From Aeromonas bestiarum (GTDB lineage Bacteria; Pseudomonadota; Gammaproteobacteria; Enterobacterales; Aeromonadaceae): a stretch of DNA of 64,000 bases. Positions within the stretch are counted from its first letter, which is position 1, and each line of letters opens with the position of its first letter. Location: assembly GCF_000819745.1 (NCBI RefSeq), contig NZ_CDDA01000025.1:86185-150184 (forward strand). The letters are read 5' to 3'. The notes below the pieces were generated by a model. It was not told the origin of the DNA, searched no databases, and saw nothing but the letters and a program-made list of their open reading frames with translations. This document shows, in pieces, positions 55,984 to 64,000 of this stretch. Made by a program: the position numbers and the translations under genes.

Positions 55984-56364
55984 TTACCACCAGCCCAGCA
56001 GATTGCGTCCCACCAGGGCACCCCACACCAGCGCATTGAGGGCCAATGCGATAAAGACGGCGGCGGAGCCGAGATCCTTGGCGCGGCCCGACAGCTCGTG
56101 ATGCTCCGAGCCCACCCTGTCCACCACGGCCTCGATGGCGGAGTTGAGCACCTCGACGATCACCACCAGCCAGCTGATAACGATGAGCAGCAGGATCTGA
56201 TTGAGGGAATCCCCGAGCCAGAAGGCCAGCGGCATCAACAGCAGGATCAGCACCAGCTCCTGCCGGAAGGCCGCCTCGTTGATCCAGGCTGACTTGAGCC
56301 CCTTCATGCTGTAACCGGTTGCGTTGATGATGCGGGTGACCCCGGTTGCCCCTGGCTTTGCCAC
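55984..56364 (-). CDS. dgkA: Diacylglycerol kinase
   Basis: A 126-residue integral membrane enzyme that phosphorylates diacylglycerol to recycle lipid released during envelope glycan synthesis. The family hallmarks are EAAFRQE near residue 30 and the catalytic VEVLNSAIEAVVDR near 70, with three membrane helices. I place the start at the GTG at 56364, which has GAGG seven bases upstream and gives a length close to the 122 residues of E. coli DgkA. A GTG at 56400 would add 12 unconserved residues. Confidence 0.93.
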   Translation of the reverse strand: MAKPGATGVTRIINATGYSMKGLKSAWINEAAFRQELVLILLLMPLAFWLGDSLNQILLLIVISWLVVIVEVLNSAIEAVVDRVGSEHHELSGRAKDLGSAAVFIALALNALVWGALVGRNLLGWW

Positions 56365-56412
56365 GCTATCTACCTCATTTGGAATCGTTTTGGGGCTCAC
56401 ATCCTATCAGAG

Positions 56413-56446
56413 CCCCTCAAGGTTTCAATCAGGGGGTTTTTGCTTT
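56413..56446 (+). terminator. Terminator-like hairpin in front of aroH
   Basis: CCCCT (56413-56417) pairs with AGGGG (56431-56435) around a 13-base loop and is followed by GTTTTTGC and further T-rich sequence. It lies about 70 bases upstream of the aroH start with no plus-strand gene before it. It could be an attenuator for aroH, or a chance structure over the promoter. Confidence 0.35.
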
Positions 56447-56517
56447 ATTTTATCCCCTTGCATTTTCGGCACGCCGTCGAGCAACAGCCCACGCCACCCA
56501 CTCGAGAATTGAGTCGT

Positions 56518-57582
56518 ATGTCCATTCACACCGATGAATTGCGCACCCGTCGCCTGGAGTCCCTGATCACTCCGAGCGAGCTCGCGCACGCCTTCCCTAT
56601 CAACGACACCATTGCCCAGAATCTGCTGGATGCCCGCCGCGAAGTGGAAGCCATTCTGGCCGGTGAGGATCAGCGCCTGCTGGTCATCGTCGGTCCCTGC
56701 TCCATTCATGATCCGGCCGCCGCTCATGAGTACGCTCGCCGCCTCAATGTCCTGCGCGAGCAGTACAAAGAGAGCCTCAGCATCGTCATGCGCACCTACT
56801 TCGAGAAGCCGCGCACCATAGTCGGCTGGAAGGGGCTCATCAATGATCCGCGCCTCGATGGCAGCTTCGACGTCAACGAAGGGCTGAAACTGGCCCGCAA
56901 GCTCTTGGTCGACATCAACGAGATCGGCATGCCCACCGCCACCGAGTTCCTCGACATGGTGACCGGCCAGTACATCAGCGACCTCATCACCTGGGGCGCC
57001 ATAGGGGCGCGCACCACCGAATCCCAGGTGCACCGCGAGATGGCCTCCGCCCTCTCCTGCCCGGTCGGCTTCAAGAACGGCACCGACGGCAACACCCGCA
57101 TCGCCATCGATGCGGTGCGCGCCGCCCGTCACAGCCACATCTTCTATTCCCCGGACAAGGACGGCAAGATGACCATCTACCGCACCGCCGGCAACCCCTT
57201 CGGCCACGTGATCCTGCGTGGCGGCCACAGACCCAACTACGACACCGCCAGTGTCGACGAGGCATGCGAGGCCCTGGCTGACGTGGGTCTGCCCGAGCGG
57301 CTGGTGGTGGATTTCAGCCACGGCAACAGCATGAAGGATCACCGTCGTCAGCTGCTGGTGGCACAGGACATCTGCGATCAGCTGCGCCGCGGCCGCACCG
57401 GCATCGCCGGCATCATGGCCGAGAGCTTCCTGGTGGAAGGACGTCAGGACGTGGAGAACGGCTGCGCCGCCACCTTCGGTCAGAGCATCACGGATGCCTG
57501 CTTGTCCTGGTCCGACACCGAGACCCTGCTGGCCATGCTGGCAGAAGCCGCGCAGGCGCGTCTGCAACGCTGCGCGGTCTGA
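56518..57582 (+). CDS. aroH: DAHP synthase, tryptophan-sensitive type (AroH)
   Basis: A 354-residue class I 3-deoxy-D-arabino-heptulosonate 7-phosphate synthase, the first step of the shikimate pathway. Conserved active-site stretches are IVGPCSIHDP near residue 60, MRTYFEKPRTIVGWKGLI near 90, GARTTESQ near 162 and GFKNGTDG near 184. Among the three E. coli isozymes it is closest by eye to AroH: the start TDELRTRRLESL, the MVTGQYISDLI segment and SPDKDGKMTIY all match AroH and not AroF or AroG. The ribosome site is weak. No Trp repressor operator was seen upstream. An acetyltransferase gene starts 10 bases after its stop. Confidence 0.9.
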   Translation: MSIHTDELRTRRLESLITPSELAHAFPINDTIAQNLLDARREVEAILAGEDQRLLVIVGPCSIHDPAAAHEYARRLNVLREQYKESLSIVMRTYFEKPRTIVGWKGLINDPRLDGSFDVNEGLKLARKLLVDINEIGMPTATEFLDMVTGQYISDLITWGAIGARTTESQVHREMASALSCPVGFKNGTDGNTRIAIDAVRAARHSHIFYSPDKDGKMTIYRTAGNPFGHVILRGGHRPNYDTASVDEACEALADVGLPERLVVDFSHGNSMKDHRRQLLVAQDICDQLRRGRTGIAGIMAESFLVEGRQDVENGCAATFGQSITDACLSWSDTETLLAMLAEAAQARLQRCAV

Positions 57583-57592
57583 ATCGGTGACA

Positions 57593-58054
57593 ATGGCTCA
57601 CACCGCCGTCTTTCAGATAGTGCCGCTGAGCCAGGCACGACTGGCGCAATGGGCAGCCCTGCGCCAGCTGTTGTGGCCCCATCATGACGCCTCGGCTCAC
57701 CTGCAGGATGGTATCGATATGCTGGCCAATGCACGCCAGAGTGCCTTCCTTGCCCTCGATGAGCATGGACAAGCGGTGGGCTTTGCCGACGCAGCCCTGC
57801 GCCTGGATTACGTGAACGGCTGCGAGAGCAGCCCTGTGGTCTATCTCGAGGGGATTTATGTGCAACCACAGCAGCGCCGTCTGGGCGTGGCCCGGGCCCT
57901 GATCTCCCATGTGGAGCGCTGGGGTATCGAGCATGGCTGTCATGAGCTCGCCTCCGATACCGCCATCGAGAACCTCGCCTCACAACAGATGCACCAGCAG
58001 CTGGGTTTCAGCGAAACCGAACGGGTGGTTTTCTTCAAAAAGGCCCTTGGCTGA
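57593..58054 (+). CDS. AAC(6')-like aminoglycoside N-acetyltransferase
   Basis: A 153-residue GNAT enzyme resembling chromosomal AAC(6')-I proteins, which acetylate the 6' amino group of aminoglycosides. The matching pattern includes RQLLWPHHD near residue 24, then DYVNGCESSPVVYLEGIYV near 74, the acetyl-CoA loop QQRRLGVARAL, and MHQQLGFSETERVVFFKK at the end. It begins 10 bases after aroH with only a weak ribosome site, so translation may depend on coupling. Whether it confers resistance, or acts on another amine, cannot be told from sequence. The stop lies in the loop of the terminator hairpin. Confidence 0.8.
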   Translation: MAHTAVFQIVPLSQARLAQWAALRQLLWPHHDASAHLQDGIDMLANARQSAFLALDEHGQAVGFADAALRLDYVNGCESSPVVYLEGIYVQPQQRRLGVARALISHVERWGIEHGCHELASDTAIENLASQQMHQQLGFSETERVVFFKKALG

Positions 58055-58068
58055 CGCCAGGGGCCTTT
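58039..58068. terminator. Bidirectional terminator between the acetyltransferase and btuD
   Basis: AAAGGCCCTTGGC (58039-58051) pairs with GCCAGGGGCCTTT (58056-58068) with one G-U and a TGAC loop. The loop includes the acetyltransferase stop codon. T runs flank it on both strands, and the two genes converge here. Confidence 0.85.
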
Positions 58069-58076
58069 CCTGTTTA

Positions 58077-58886
58077 TCACAAGCTGGGCATAAACCAGAC
58101 CCGGCCAGCCGCCTCGATACGATCCGTCTTTATCTGGAACACCCGCTCCAGCAAGGCTTCGTCGATAAGCGCTGTTCCCCCCTCGCTCACCACCCGCCCC
58201 TGTTGCAGACAGAGGATCCGATCCGCCCAGTCGATGGCCAGGTTGATGTCGTGGATGGCGAGCACCACCAGCAGTCCCTGCCGAGCCAGCGTCTTCAGCA
58301 GCCGCAACAGCGCCAGCTGATGGTGCAGATCCAGCCCCGCCAGCGGCTCGTCCAGCAGCAGCACCCGGCCTGCCGGATTGAGGCTGGGCCACAGCTGCAG
58401 CAGGGTGCGGGCGATCAGCACCCGCTGCTGCTCCCCGCCGGAAAGTCGACTGAAATCGCGCGCCAGCAGCGTGCTCAGCTCCAGTGCATCACACAGGGCG
58501 TCGATGGCCTCGCTCTGGGCCCGCTTCACATCGCGCTGCGTGCCGGCCTCCACCCCGTCGTCCAGCCCTATGGCCAGCACCTGAAACACCGGAATATGAA
58601 ACAGCTGGGGCTGGCGCTGGGGCAGCATGGCGCGGCGCCGGGCCAGCTCGGGCCAGCTCAGATCGCTGACCGCCTCCCCGCAGAGCCGCACCCTGCCCGT
58701 TGCGGGCAGAATGCCGGCCAGGGCGCCGAGCAGGGTGGATTTGCCGCTGCCGTTGGGACCGAGCAGGGCCACCAGCTGGCCCCCCTGCCAGCACAGATCG
58801 AGCGGGGCCAATCGCTCGGGGATGGCGAGGGCGTGCGCCTCGATCAGAGGAGCCGGTTCAAGCGCAGAGGGATCAGCGGGCAGCAT
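58077..58886 (-). CDS. btuD: Vitamin B12 ABC importer, ATP-binding protein
   Basis: A 269-residue ATPase partner of BtuC. Walker A is GPNGSGKSTLL near residue 43, the signature is LSGGEQQRV, and the segment LWPSLNPAGRVLLLDEPLAGLDL matches the BtuD-specific NPAGQLLLLDEP region of E. coli. The ATG at 58886 has AAGG five bases upstream. It follows btuC by 59 bases on the same strand. No btuF, and no cobalamin riboswitch, was seen nearby. Other FecE-type substrates (haem, siderophores) are less likely. Confidence 0.82.
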   Translation of the reverse strand: MLPADPSALEPAPLIEAHALAIPERLAPLDLCWQGGQLVALLGPNGSGKSTLLGALAGILPATGRVRLCGEAVSDLSWPELARRRAMLPQRQPQLFHIPVFQVLAIGLDDGVEAGTQRDVKRAQSEAIDALCDALELSTLLARDFSRLSGGEQQRVLIARTLLQLWPSLNPAGRVLLLDEPLAGLDLHHQLALLRLLKTLARQGLLVVLAIHDINLAIDWADRILCLQQGRVVSEGGTALIDEALLERVFQIKTDRIEAAGRVWFMPSL

Positions 58887-58945
58887 AAGCACCTTGCCTC
58901 AGCAGCGGGTAGACAGCTTGTGCACGTTGGCATTCGGGCCGGTAT

Positions 58946-59953
58946 TTATGCGGTGGCATGGGCATCTTGTCTCAGCAGCAGGTAAATGAAGAGCGGCGCC
59001 CCCACGGAGGCGGTGATGACACCGATGGGCAGCTCGCCTGCACTCAAGGCCGAGCGCGCCACCAGATCGGCACCTAGCAGCAAGGCGCCGCCCCCCAGTG
59101 CCGAGGCGGGCAGCAAAAAGCGCTGATCGCTGCCGCCGCACAGGCGCAGCAGATGGGGCACCACCAGCCCGACGAAGCCGATGACACCGCACAGGGATAC
59201 CGCCAGGCCGGTGAGCAGACAGACCGCCAGCACCAGCCGCACCCGCATCCTGTCCACGTCCAGTCCCATCAGGCGGGCCTGGGTCTCCCCCAGCAGCAGT
59301 TGCTGCAAGGCCTTGCCCTGCCAGCCGAGCCAGCCAAGGGCGAGCGGGAACAGCAGCCACCACCAGGCCAGTTGCTGGCTGCCGTAGGCGAGGCTGCCCA
59401 TCATCCAGAACATGTATTCGCGCAGGGAGCCGTCGTCGGCAAAGTACATCAGCCAGGTCATGGCGGCGTTGGTGAGGATGCCGATGGCCACCCCGAACAG
59501 CAGCAGGCGGGCATGGCCGAGCCGGGCCCGGCGTGCCAGCCGTATGAGCAGCATGGTCACCAGCAGGGCGCCACCGAAGGCCGCCAGCGACAGCCCCCAG
59601 CCCGGCAGATAGACACCAAGGGCCTTGGCCACCGCCATCGCCACCATGGCGGCCAATCCCGCCCCGCTCGAGACGCCGAGCAGGCCGGGTTCAGCCACAG
59701 GGTTGTGCAGCATCACCTGCAGCACGGCGCCGCCACAGGCGAGCGCGGCCCCCGCCAACAGGGCCAGCAGGGCGCGCGGCAGCCGCAGCTCAAGCAGGAT
59801 GCGCTGTTCTAGCTCCCCCATGGGTTGCCAGGGCAGCAGCACGAATTCGCCCCAGGCGAGGGAGAAGAGAAACAGCGTGAGGGTCAGCAGCGCTAGGCCG
59901 AGCAACCAGCCCCGCTGCCAGCGGCGCTGGCGGGCGAGCAGAGAGAGATACAC
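58946..59953 (-). CDS. btuC: Vitamin B12 ABC importer, permease
   Basis: A 335-residue FecCD-type permease with about ten membrane helices. It resembles E. coli BtuC in detail: ELRLPRALLALLAGAALACGGAVLQ near residue 65, NPVAEPGLLGVSSGAG, the YWMMG-type motif (MFWMMGSLAYGS) near 195, and GFVGLVVPHLLRLCGGSDQRFLLP near 255. I used the GTG at 59953 because GGGGA lies six bases upstream; the longer frame to 60031 has no such site and adds unconserved residues. btuD follows in the same operon. Confidence 0.85.
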   Translation of the reverse strand: MYLSLLARQRRWQRGWLLGLALLTLTLFLFSLAWGEFVLLPWQPMGELEQRILLELRLPRALLALLAGAALACGGAVLQVMLHNPVAEPGLLGVSSGAGLAAMVAMAVAKALGVYLPGWGLSLAAFGGALLVTMLLIRLARRARLGHARLLLFGVAIGILTNAAMTWLMYFADDGSLREYMFWMMGSLAYGSQQLAWWWLLFPLALGWLGWQGKALQQLLLGETQARLMGLDVDRMRVRLVLAVCLLTGLAVSLCGVIGFVGLVVPHLLRLCGGSDQRFLLPASALGGGALLLGADLVARSALSAGELPIGVITASVGAPLFIYLLLRQDAHATA

Positions 59954-60056
59954 AGAGGATCCCCGAACGTGAACAAGGCCCGGCGCCGATGCGGGATTGA
60001 CCAGCCCGGCGCACAAGGATGAAAAACGCATGATAACAGCGTGTTACCACCCGAGG

Positions 60057-60788
60057 TCAAGGCTGGTAAGGCTTGGCTAGGGCCTGGATTTCGCCGCTGG
60101 CCACCAGCTCCTGCAACGCCAGCGCCAACGGCTGTCTGAGCGCCTGATGGGGTGAGTGCTTGCTCATGCCCAGATAGAGCACCACTGGCTGGGGCGGCTG
60201 ATAGGCCGCCTTGATGAGGCCGGCCTCGTTGTGCAGGCTCAGGGCATAATCCACCTGGCAGTCTGTGCCTATCATCAGCGGCAGGTGGCCCCGCTGCACC
60301 ATGCGCAGCAGCTGATCCTCGGTGGGCACGCCGTGCTTGTCGAGCCGGTTGTCGGTATCAAACGGTTCAAAATAGACGGAATTGAGCACATAGCCGACCT
60401 TCTGCCCCCGCAGGTCGGCGTAGGTGCGCAGGGTCGATACCGCCGCAGCCTTGCCATAAAACGCAGGCCGACACTGGTAATAGGCCGGTTGCAGATAATC
60501 GATGAACTGTGCCCGCTCCGCCGTCATGGCCAGCCCTATCATGAGGTCGACCTGACCGGTCTGCATCTGCTTGAGCGCCCGTCCCCAGGGCACGCGTTTC
60601 ACCTCGAACGGTATGCCGCTGCGGCGCTGCAGCCGTTGCAGAATGTCCATGTCCAGCCCCCGGAACTGACCGTCCGGTTGCGAGATCCGAAAGGGTGGCC
60701 AGACATCGGTGGCCACCGTCAGGGTCGGCGCCCCGTGCGCCAGGCAGGCAAACAGCAGACCAAGCACACCCCAGCTTGTCTTGCCCAT
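60057..60788 (-). CDS. Solitary family 3 periplasmic binding protein
   Basis: A 243-residue exported protein of the amino-acid-type solute-binding family 3. A signal peptide ends at about residue 19 (LAHGA). The body reads VATDVWPPFRISQPDGQFRGLDMDILQRL, then MQTGQVDLMIGLAMTAERAQFIDY, both typical. No cognate permease or ATPase of the polar amino acid type is adjacent; the next genes are btuCD, which need a different binding-protein fold. Such solitary proteins often serve distant transporters or act as sensors. It is about 100 bases upstream of btuC on the same strand, so co-transcription is possible. Confidence 0.75.
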   Translation of the reverse strand: MGKTSWGVLGLLFACLAHGAPTLTVATDVWPPFRISQPDGQFRGLDMDILQRLQRRSGIPFEVKRVPWGRALKQMQTGQVDLMIGLAMTAERAQFIDYLQPAYYQCRPAFYGKAAAVSTLRTYADLRGQKVGYVLNSVYFEPFDTDNRLDKHGVPTEDQLLRMVQRGHLPLMIGTDCQVDYALSLHNEAGLIKAAYQPPQPVVLYLGMSKHSPHQALRQPLALALQELVASGEIQALAKPYQP

Positions 60789-60901
60789 CCCGTTGAACCT
60801 CGTGTTACCCCATCCTTGATGGGTTAAAAATACCCTGCTGCCCCACTTATGGAAACCCGTGGTTCAGAGATAAAATGCGATTGATTTTAAAGGAGAACCT
60901 A

Positions 60902-61258
60902 ATGAACCCTATCATTACCAGTATCGGTCTGTTGGTGTGCAGCAACGTCTTCATGACCTTCGCCTGGTATGCCCATCTTAAGAGCATGAACCACAAACCC
61001 TGGATCATCGCCGCCCTGGTGAGCTGGGGCATAGCCCTGTTCGAATATCTGTTGCAGGTGCCCGCCAACCGCATCGGCCATACGGTACTCTCGGTCGGTC
61101 AGCTCAAGATATTGCAGGAGGTGATCACCCTGACCGTGTTCGTCCCCTTCTCGGTCTTCTATCTGAAAGAGGATCTGAAGTGGGATTACCTCTGGGCTGG
61201 CCTGTGCATCATGGGCGCTGTGTTTTTTGTGTTTCGCGAGAAACTCACCGGCGCCTGA
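60902..61258 (+). CDS. DUF486/DMT-family small membrane protein
   Basis: A 118-residue inner-membrane protein with four hydrophobic segments of the DUF486 family, related to drug/metabolite transporters. Family features are FMTFAWYAHLK near residue 16, FEYLLQVPANRIGH near 45, and QLKILQEVITLTVFVPFSVFYLKE. The ATG at 60902 follows AAAGGAG. The transported molecule, if any, is unknown. It lies 59 bases before pilU on the same strand. Confidence 0.82.
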   Translation: MNPIITSIGLLVCSNVFMTFAWYAHLKSMNHKPWIIAALVSWGIALFEYLLQVPANRIGHTVLSVGQLKILQEVITLTVFVPFSVFYLKEDLKWDYLWAGLCIMGAVFFVFREKLTGA

Positions 61259-61317
61259 GGCTGTACACTCTATGACATTCAATGTAATGGCATCTGCTTG
61301 ATAGACGAGGCAAAACC

Positions 61318-62457
61318 ATGGAATTGCGAGACATGCTACAGATCCTGGCCCAGCAGGATGGCTCCGACCTCTATCTGTCGACCGGCGCCCCCCCTTGCGC
61401 CAAGTTCAACGGCGGCCTGCGTCCGCTCAGTGAAACGCCGCTCGAGCCGGGCGAGGTGGCAAAGATTGCCGCCGACATCATGGACGGCGAGCAGAAGCTG
61501 CAGTTCGAACGGGAGCTGGAGATGAACCTCGCCATCTCCTTGCCCCAGATCGGGCGCTTTCGGATCAACATCTTCAAGCAGCGCAACGAAGTGTCACTGG
61601 TGGCCCGCAACATCAAGACCGAGATCCCCCGCTTCGAGGATCTGAAACTGCCTCCCGTGCTGCTCGACACCATCATGGAGAAACGCGGCCTGGTGCTGTT
61701 CGTCGGGGGGACAGGCTCGGGCAAGTCCACCTCGCTCGCGGCCCTCATCGACCATCGCAACCGCAACAGCGGCGGCCACATCATCACCATAGAGGATCCG
61801 GTGGAGTTCGTTCACCGCCACCGCAAGAGCATCATCAACCAGCGGGAGGTGGGGGTGGATACCCGCAGCTTCCACGCCGCGCTCAAGAATACCCTGCGCC
61901 AGGCGCCGGACGTGATCCTCATCGGCGAAATTCGCGACCGCGAAACCATGGAGCATGCGCTGGCCTTCTCCGAAACCGGTCACCTCGCCATCTCCACCCT
62001 GCACGCCAACAACGCCAACCAGGCGCTGGATCGCATCATCAACTTCTTCCCGGAGGAGCGCCGCCCGCAACTGCTCAACGATCTTGGCAACAACCTCAAG
62101 GCCTTTGTCTCCCAGCGGCTGGTCAAAACCACGGACGGCGGCCGCCGGGCGGCGGTGGAGATCATGCTGGGCACCCACACCATCCGCGACATGATCAAAC
62201 GCGGCGAATTTGGCGGCCTCAAGGAGGTGATGGAGAAATCCAAGGCCCTCGGCATGGTCACCTTCGACAGTGCCCTGTTCGATCTGGTGGTGGAAGGGGT
62301 GATAGAGGAGGAAGAGGCGGTGAAAAACGCCGACTCGGCCAACAACCTGCGCCTCAAGATCAAGCTGTGGAAGGAGAAGGGGCAGATTGCCAGCAGCAGC
62401 GATGCCACGGGTTGGAGTCTGGAGCCCACCAAGGATGAGAAAGACGAACTCTTCTAG
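61318..62457 (+). CDS. pilU: Type IV pilus retraction ATPase PilU
   Basis: A 379-residue cytoplasmic hexameric ATPase, a PilT paralogue that helps depolymerise type IV pili during twitching and DNA uptake. Walker A is GGTGSGKST near residue 130. The Asp box is IITIEDPVEFVH, Walker B is DVILIGEIRDRETM, and the His box is GHLAISTLHANNA. The C terminus with the acidic NADSANNLRLKIKLWKEKG stretch identifies PilU rather than PilT. PilU is usually directly behind pilT; here the gene before it is a DUF486 protein and no pilT is in the window. Confidence 0.9.
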   Translation: MELRDMLQILAQQDGSDLYLSTGAPPCAKFNGGLRPLSETPLEPGEVAKIAADIMDGEQKLQFERELEMNLAISLPQIGRFRINIFKQRNEVSLVARNIKTEIPRFEDLKLPPVLLDTIMEKRGLVLFVGGTGSGKSTSLAALIDHRNRNSGGHIITIEDPVEFVHRHRKSIINQREVGVDTRSFHAALKNTLRQAPDVILIGEIRDRETMEHALAFSETGHLAISTLHANNANQALDRIINFFPEERRPQLLNDLGNNLKAFVSQRLVKTTDGGRRAAVEIMLGTHTIRDMIKRGEFGGLKEVMEKSKALGMVTFDSALFDLVVEGVIEEEEAVKNADSANNLRLKIKLWKEKGQIASSSDATGWSLEPTKDEKDELF

Positions 62458-62480
62458 TGCGAGTCACCCCCTCCCCCGTT

Positions 62481-62512
62481 AAACAGACACCCGCCCCGGC
62501 GGGTGTCTGTTT
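62481..62512 (+). terminator. Intrinsic terminator of pilU
   Basis: A 15-bp stem AAACAGACACCCGCC/GGCGGGTGTCTGTTT (62481-62495 and 62498-62512) with a 2-base loop lies 23 bases after the stop. The run after it is A-rich, so the U tract comes only from the stem's TTT. Confidence 0.75.
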
Positions 62513-62731
62513 AAAAAAAGTGCTGTTTATTCAATATCATCTTCGCCCTCTCAACCCGCTGACAACCTGACATCTGGTGAACTATCGTGCTGCCTGCGAC
62601 AGTTTCTGTCACCACAAATGACAAAATCATCACTCCGCCCAAAAACCCTGTGCGAAGTGTGACTGAAAGCACTTTCAAACCAGCTTCAAAGGAGGCACTA
62701 TCAAGGGGATGTATCAATAAAGGGGTATTCA

Positions 62732-64000
62732 ATGTTGTTACAACCTGCCAATACAGCAAAATCCAGACAGTTGCTGAACGAGACCATGGCCTTGGTTCTC
62801 GCAGGAGGGCGGGGCAGTCGCCTCAAGCAGTTGACGGACAACAGGGCGAAACCGGCAGTACATTTCGGCGGCAAGTTCCGCATCATCGACTTCGTGCTCT
62901 CCAACTGCATCAACTCGGGGATCCGCCGGGTCGGCGTGGTCACCCAATACAAGTCCCACAGCCTGCTGCGCCACCTGCAATCGGGCTGGTCATTCCTGCG
63001 CTACCAGATGAACGAGTTCATCGACTTGCTGCCAGCCCAGCAACGGGTGGACGAGGTCAACTGGTATCGCGGCACAGCCGATGCCGTCTATCAGAATCTG
63101 GATATCATTCGCGATCACGGCCCCAAATATGTGGTGGTGCTGGCGGGGGATCACATCTACAAGATGGATTACGCCGCCATGCTGCTTGACCACGTCAACA
63201 TGGGCGCCAAAGTCACGGTGGCCTGCATCGAGGTACCACGTACCGAAGCGAGCGCCTTTGGCGTGATGGCGGTGGATGAGGATCGCAAGATCAACGCCTT
63301 CGTCGAGAAGCCCGCCAATCCGCCGGCCATGCCGGGCAAGGCCGATATGGCGCTGGCCTCCATGGGGGTCTATATCTTCGAGGCCGAGTATCTCTACCAG
63401 TTGCTGGAAGAGGATCTGGCCAACCAGGAATCCCACCACGATTTTGGCATGGACGTGATCCCGCGGGTGGTCAAGGAGGGCACAGCCTACGCCCATCCGT
63501 TCAGCCTATCCTGCGTCGGCTGCTGCCCGCAAAAGCGCCCCTACTGGCGCGATGTGGGGACTGTGGATTCGTTCTGGGAAGCCAACATGGATCTCGCCTC
63601 GGTGACGCCAGAGCTCGACATCTATGATCAGGAGTGGCCCATCTGGACCAGCCAGAACATGACGCCCCCCGCCAAGTTCGTGCAGGACAGGAACGGCCAG
63701 CACGGTATGACCATCAACTCCATGTTCGCCGGCGGCACCATCGTCAGCGGCTCCTTCATCGTGAGCTCTGTGTTGTTCACCAATGTGCGGGTCGACTCCT
63801 TCTGTACTCTGGATCAGGCGGTGATCTTCCCCGGGGTCGAGATAGGGGCCGGCTGCCGGTTGCGCCGGGTCGTGGTCGACAAGGGCTGCAAACTGCCGGA
63901 AGGCCTGGTGGTGGGGGAAAACGCCTGCGAAGACGCCCGCCGCTTCCACCGCTCCGAGCAGGGCATAGTGCTGGTCACCAAGGAGATGCTGGCCAAGCTG
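62732..64000 (+). CDS. glgC: Glucose-1-phosphate adenylyltransferase (partial, 3' end outside window)
   Basis: The enzyme makes ADP-glucose, the glycogen precursor, from ATP and glucose 1-phosphate. 423 codons are visible; the E. coli protein has 431, so only the last few residues are missing. The nucleotide-binding [11 protein letters not shown] is near residue 25, with [17 protein letters not shown] following (this includes the regulatory lysine region). [10 protein letters not shown] is near 138, and the left-handed beta-helix ends in EEDARRFYRSE-like residues. The ATG at 62732 follows AAGGGG. Upstream, TGAAAGCACTTTCA at 62664-62677 is a short imperfect palindrome. Confidence 0.95.
   Translation, partial: MLLQPANTAKSRQLLNETMALVLAGGRGSRLKQLTDNRAKPAVHFGGKFRIIDFVLSNCINSGIRRVGVVTQYKSHSLLRHLQSGWSFLRYQMNEFIDLLPAQQRVDEVNWYRGTADAVYQNLDIIRDHGPKYVVVLAGDHIYKMDYAAMLLDHVNMGAKVTVACIEVPRTEASAFGVMAVDEDRKINAFVEKPANPPAMPGKADMALASMGVYIFEAEYLYQLLEEDLANQESHHDFGMDVIPRVVKEGTAYAHPFSLSCVGCCPQKRPYWRDVGTVDSFWEANMDLASVTPELDIYDQEWPIWTSQNMTPPAKFVQDRNGQHGMTINSMFAGGTIVSGSFIVSSVLFTNVRVDSFCTLDQAVIFPGVEIGAGCRLRRVVVDKGCKLPEGLVVGENACEDARRFHRSEQGIVLVTKEMLAKL

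Overview
This is about 64 kb of chromosome from a gammaproteobacterium of GC-rich composition, most likely an Aeromonas. Pointers to that genus are an AsaP1/EprA1-like aspzincin metallopeptidase, a DUF2913 protein, an AroP permease, AroH, CarAB with a TTG-started carA, and a Lap-type adhesion operon. No rRNA, tRNA, CRISPR array, insertion sequence or prophage was recognised. The genus call rests on remembered protein similarity, not on a search.

Layout. 1-2,760: aromatic amino acid permease aroP and a SIMPL/YggE protein. 2,815-17,640 (minus strand): a complete Lap surface-adhesion system. In transcription order it runs lapB, lapC, lapE (type I secretion), lapG (periplasmic protease), lapD (degenerate GGDEF/EAL receptor), an intrinsic terminator, a 2,061-residue RTX adhesin with its own promoter region, another terminator, and a small gene resembling one module of the adhesin. 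18,020-25,441: radical SAM yhcC, then the glutamate synthase operon gltBD. 25,526-27,771: a polar amino acid/cystine-type ABC importer. 28,103-31,128: a SnoaL-like protein, an O-methyltransferase, soxR with a divergent questin-oxidase-like gene, and a free-standing homologue of the protease propeptide. 31,179-36,175: M35 aspzincin peptidase, DUF2913, rhlE, speG, DedA. 36,419-39,294: a CHASE4-HAMP-GAF sensor without an output domain, divergent from an outer-membrane beta-barrel gene.

39,617-41,390 is an AT-rich islet: a truncated phospholipase-D-like gene, then a two-gene operon of an unknown protein and a HAD phosphatase. It is the clearest recently acquired segment. 41,405-50,897 returns to housekeeping genes on the minus strand: a DUF1615 lipoprotein, leuA behind an unusually structured leader, carB-carA with an ArgR-box-like site, and dapB. 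51,213-64,000: an NhaC-type antiporter, 5-formyl-THF cyclo-ligase, rpiA followed by a decayed copy of its own 3' end, serA, dgkA, aroH with a tightly linked AAC(6')-like acetyltransferase, btuCD with a solitary binding protein, a DUF486 membrane protein, pilU, and glgC cut by the window end.

How the genes work together. The Lap genes form one circuit: LapBCE exports the adhesin, the retention module holds it at the outer membrane, LapG would cut a di-alanine site to release it, and LapD controls LapG according to cyclic-di-GMP. The 28-31 kb group looks like a small redox/quinone-related cluster under SoxR. The remaining genes are mostly amino acid, pyrimidine, pentose phosphate, folate and glycogen metabolism. 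The most interesting unexplained items are the leuA leader RNA, the AT-rich two-gene islet, the SoxR/questin-oxidase pair, the propeptide-like gene beside the aspzincin protease, and the rpiA 3' duplication scar.
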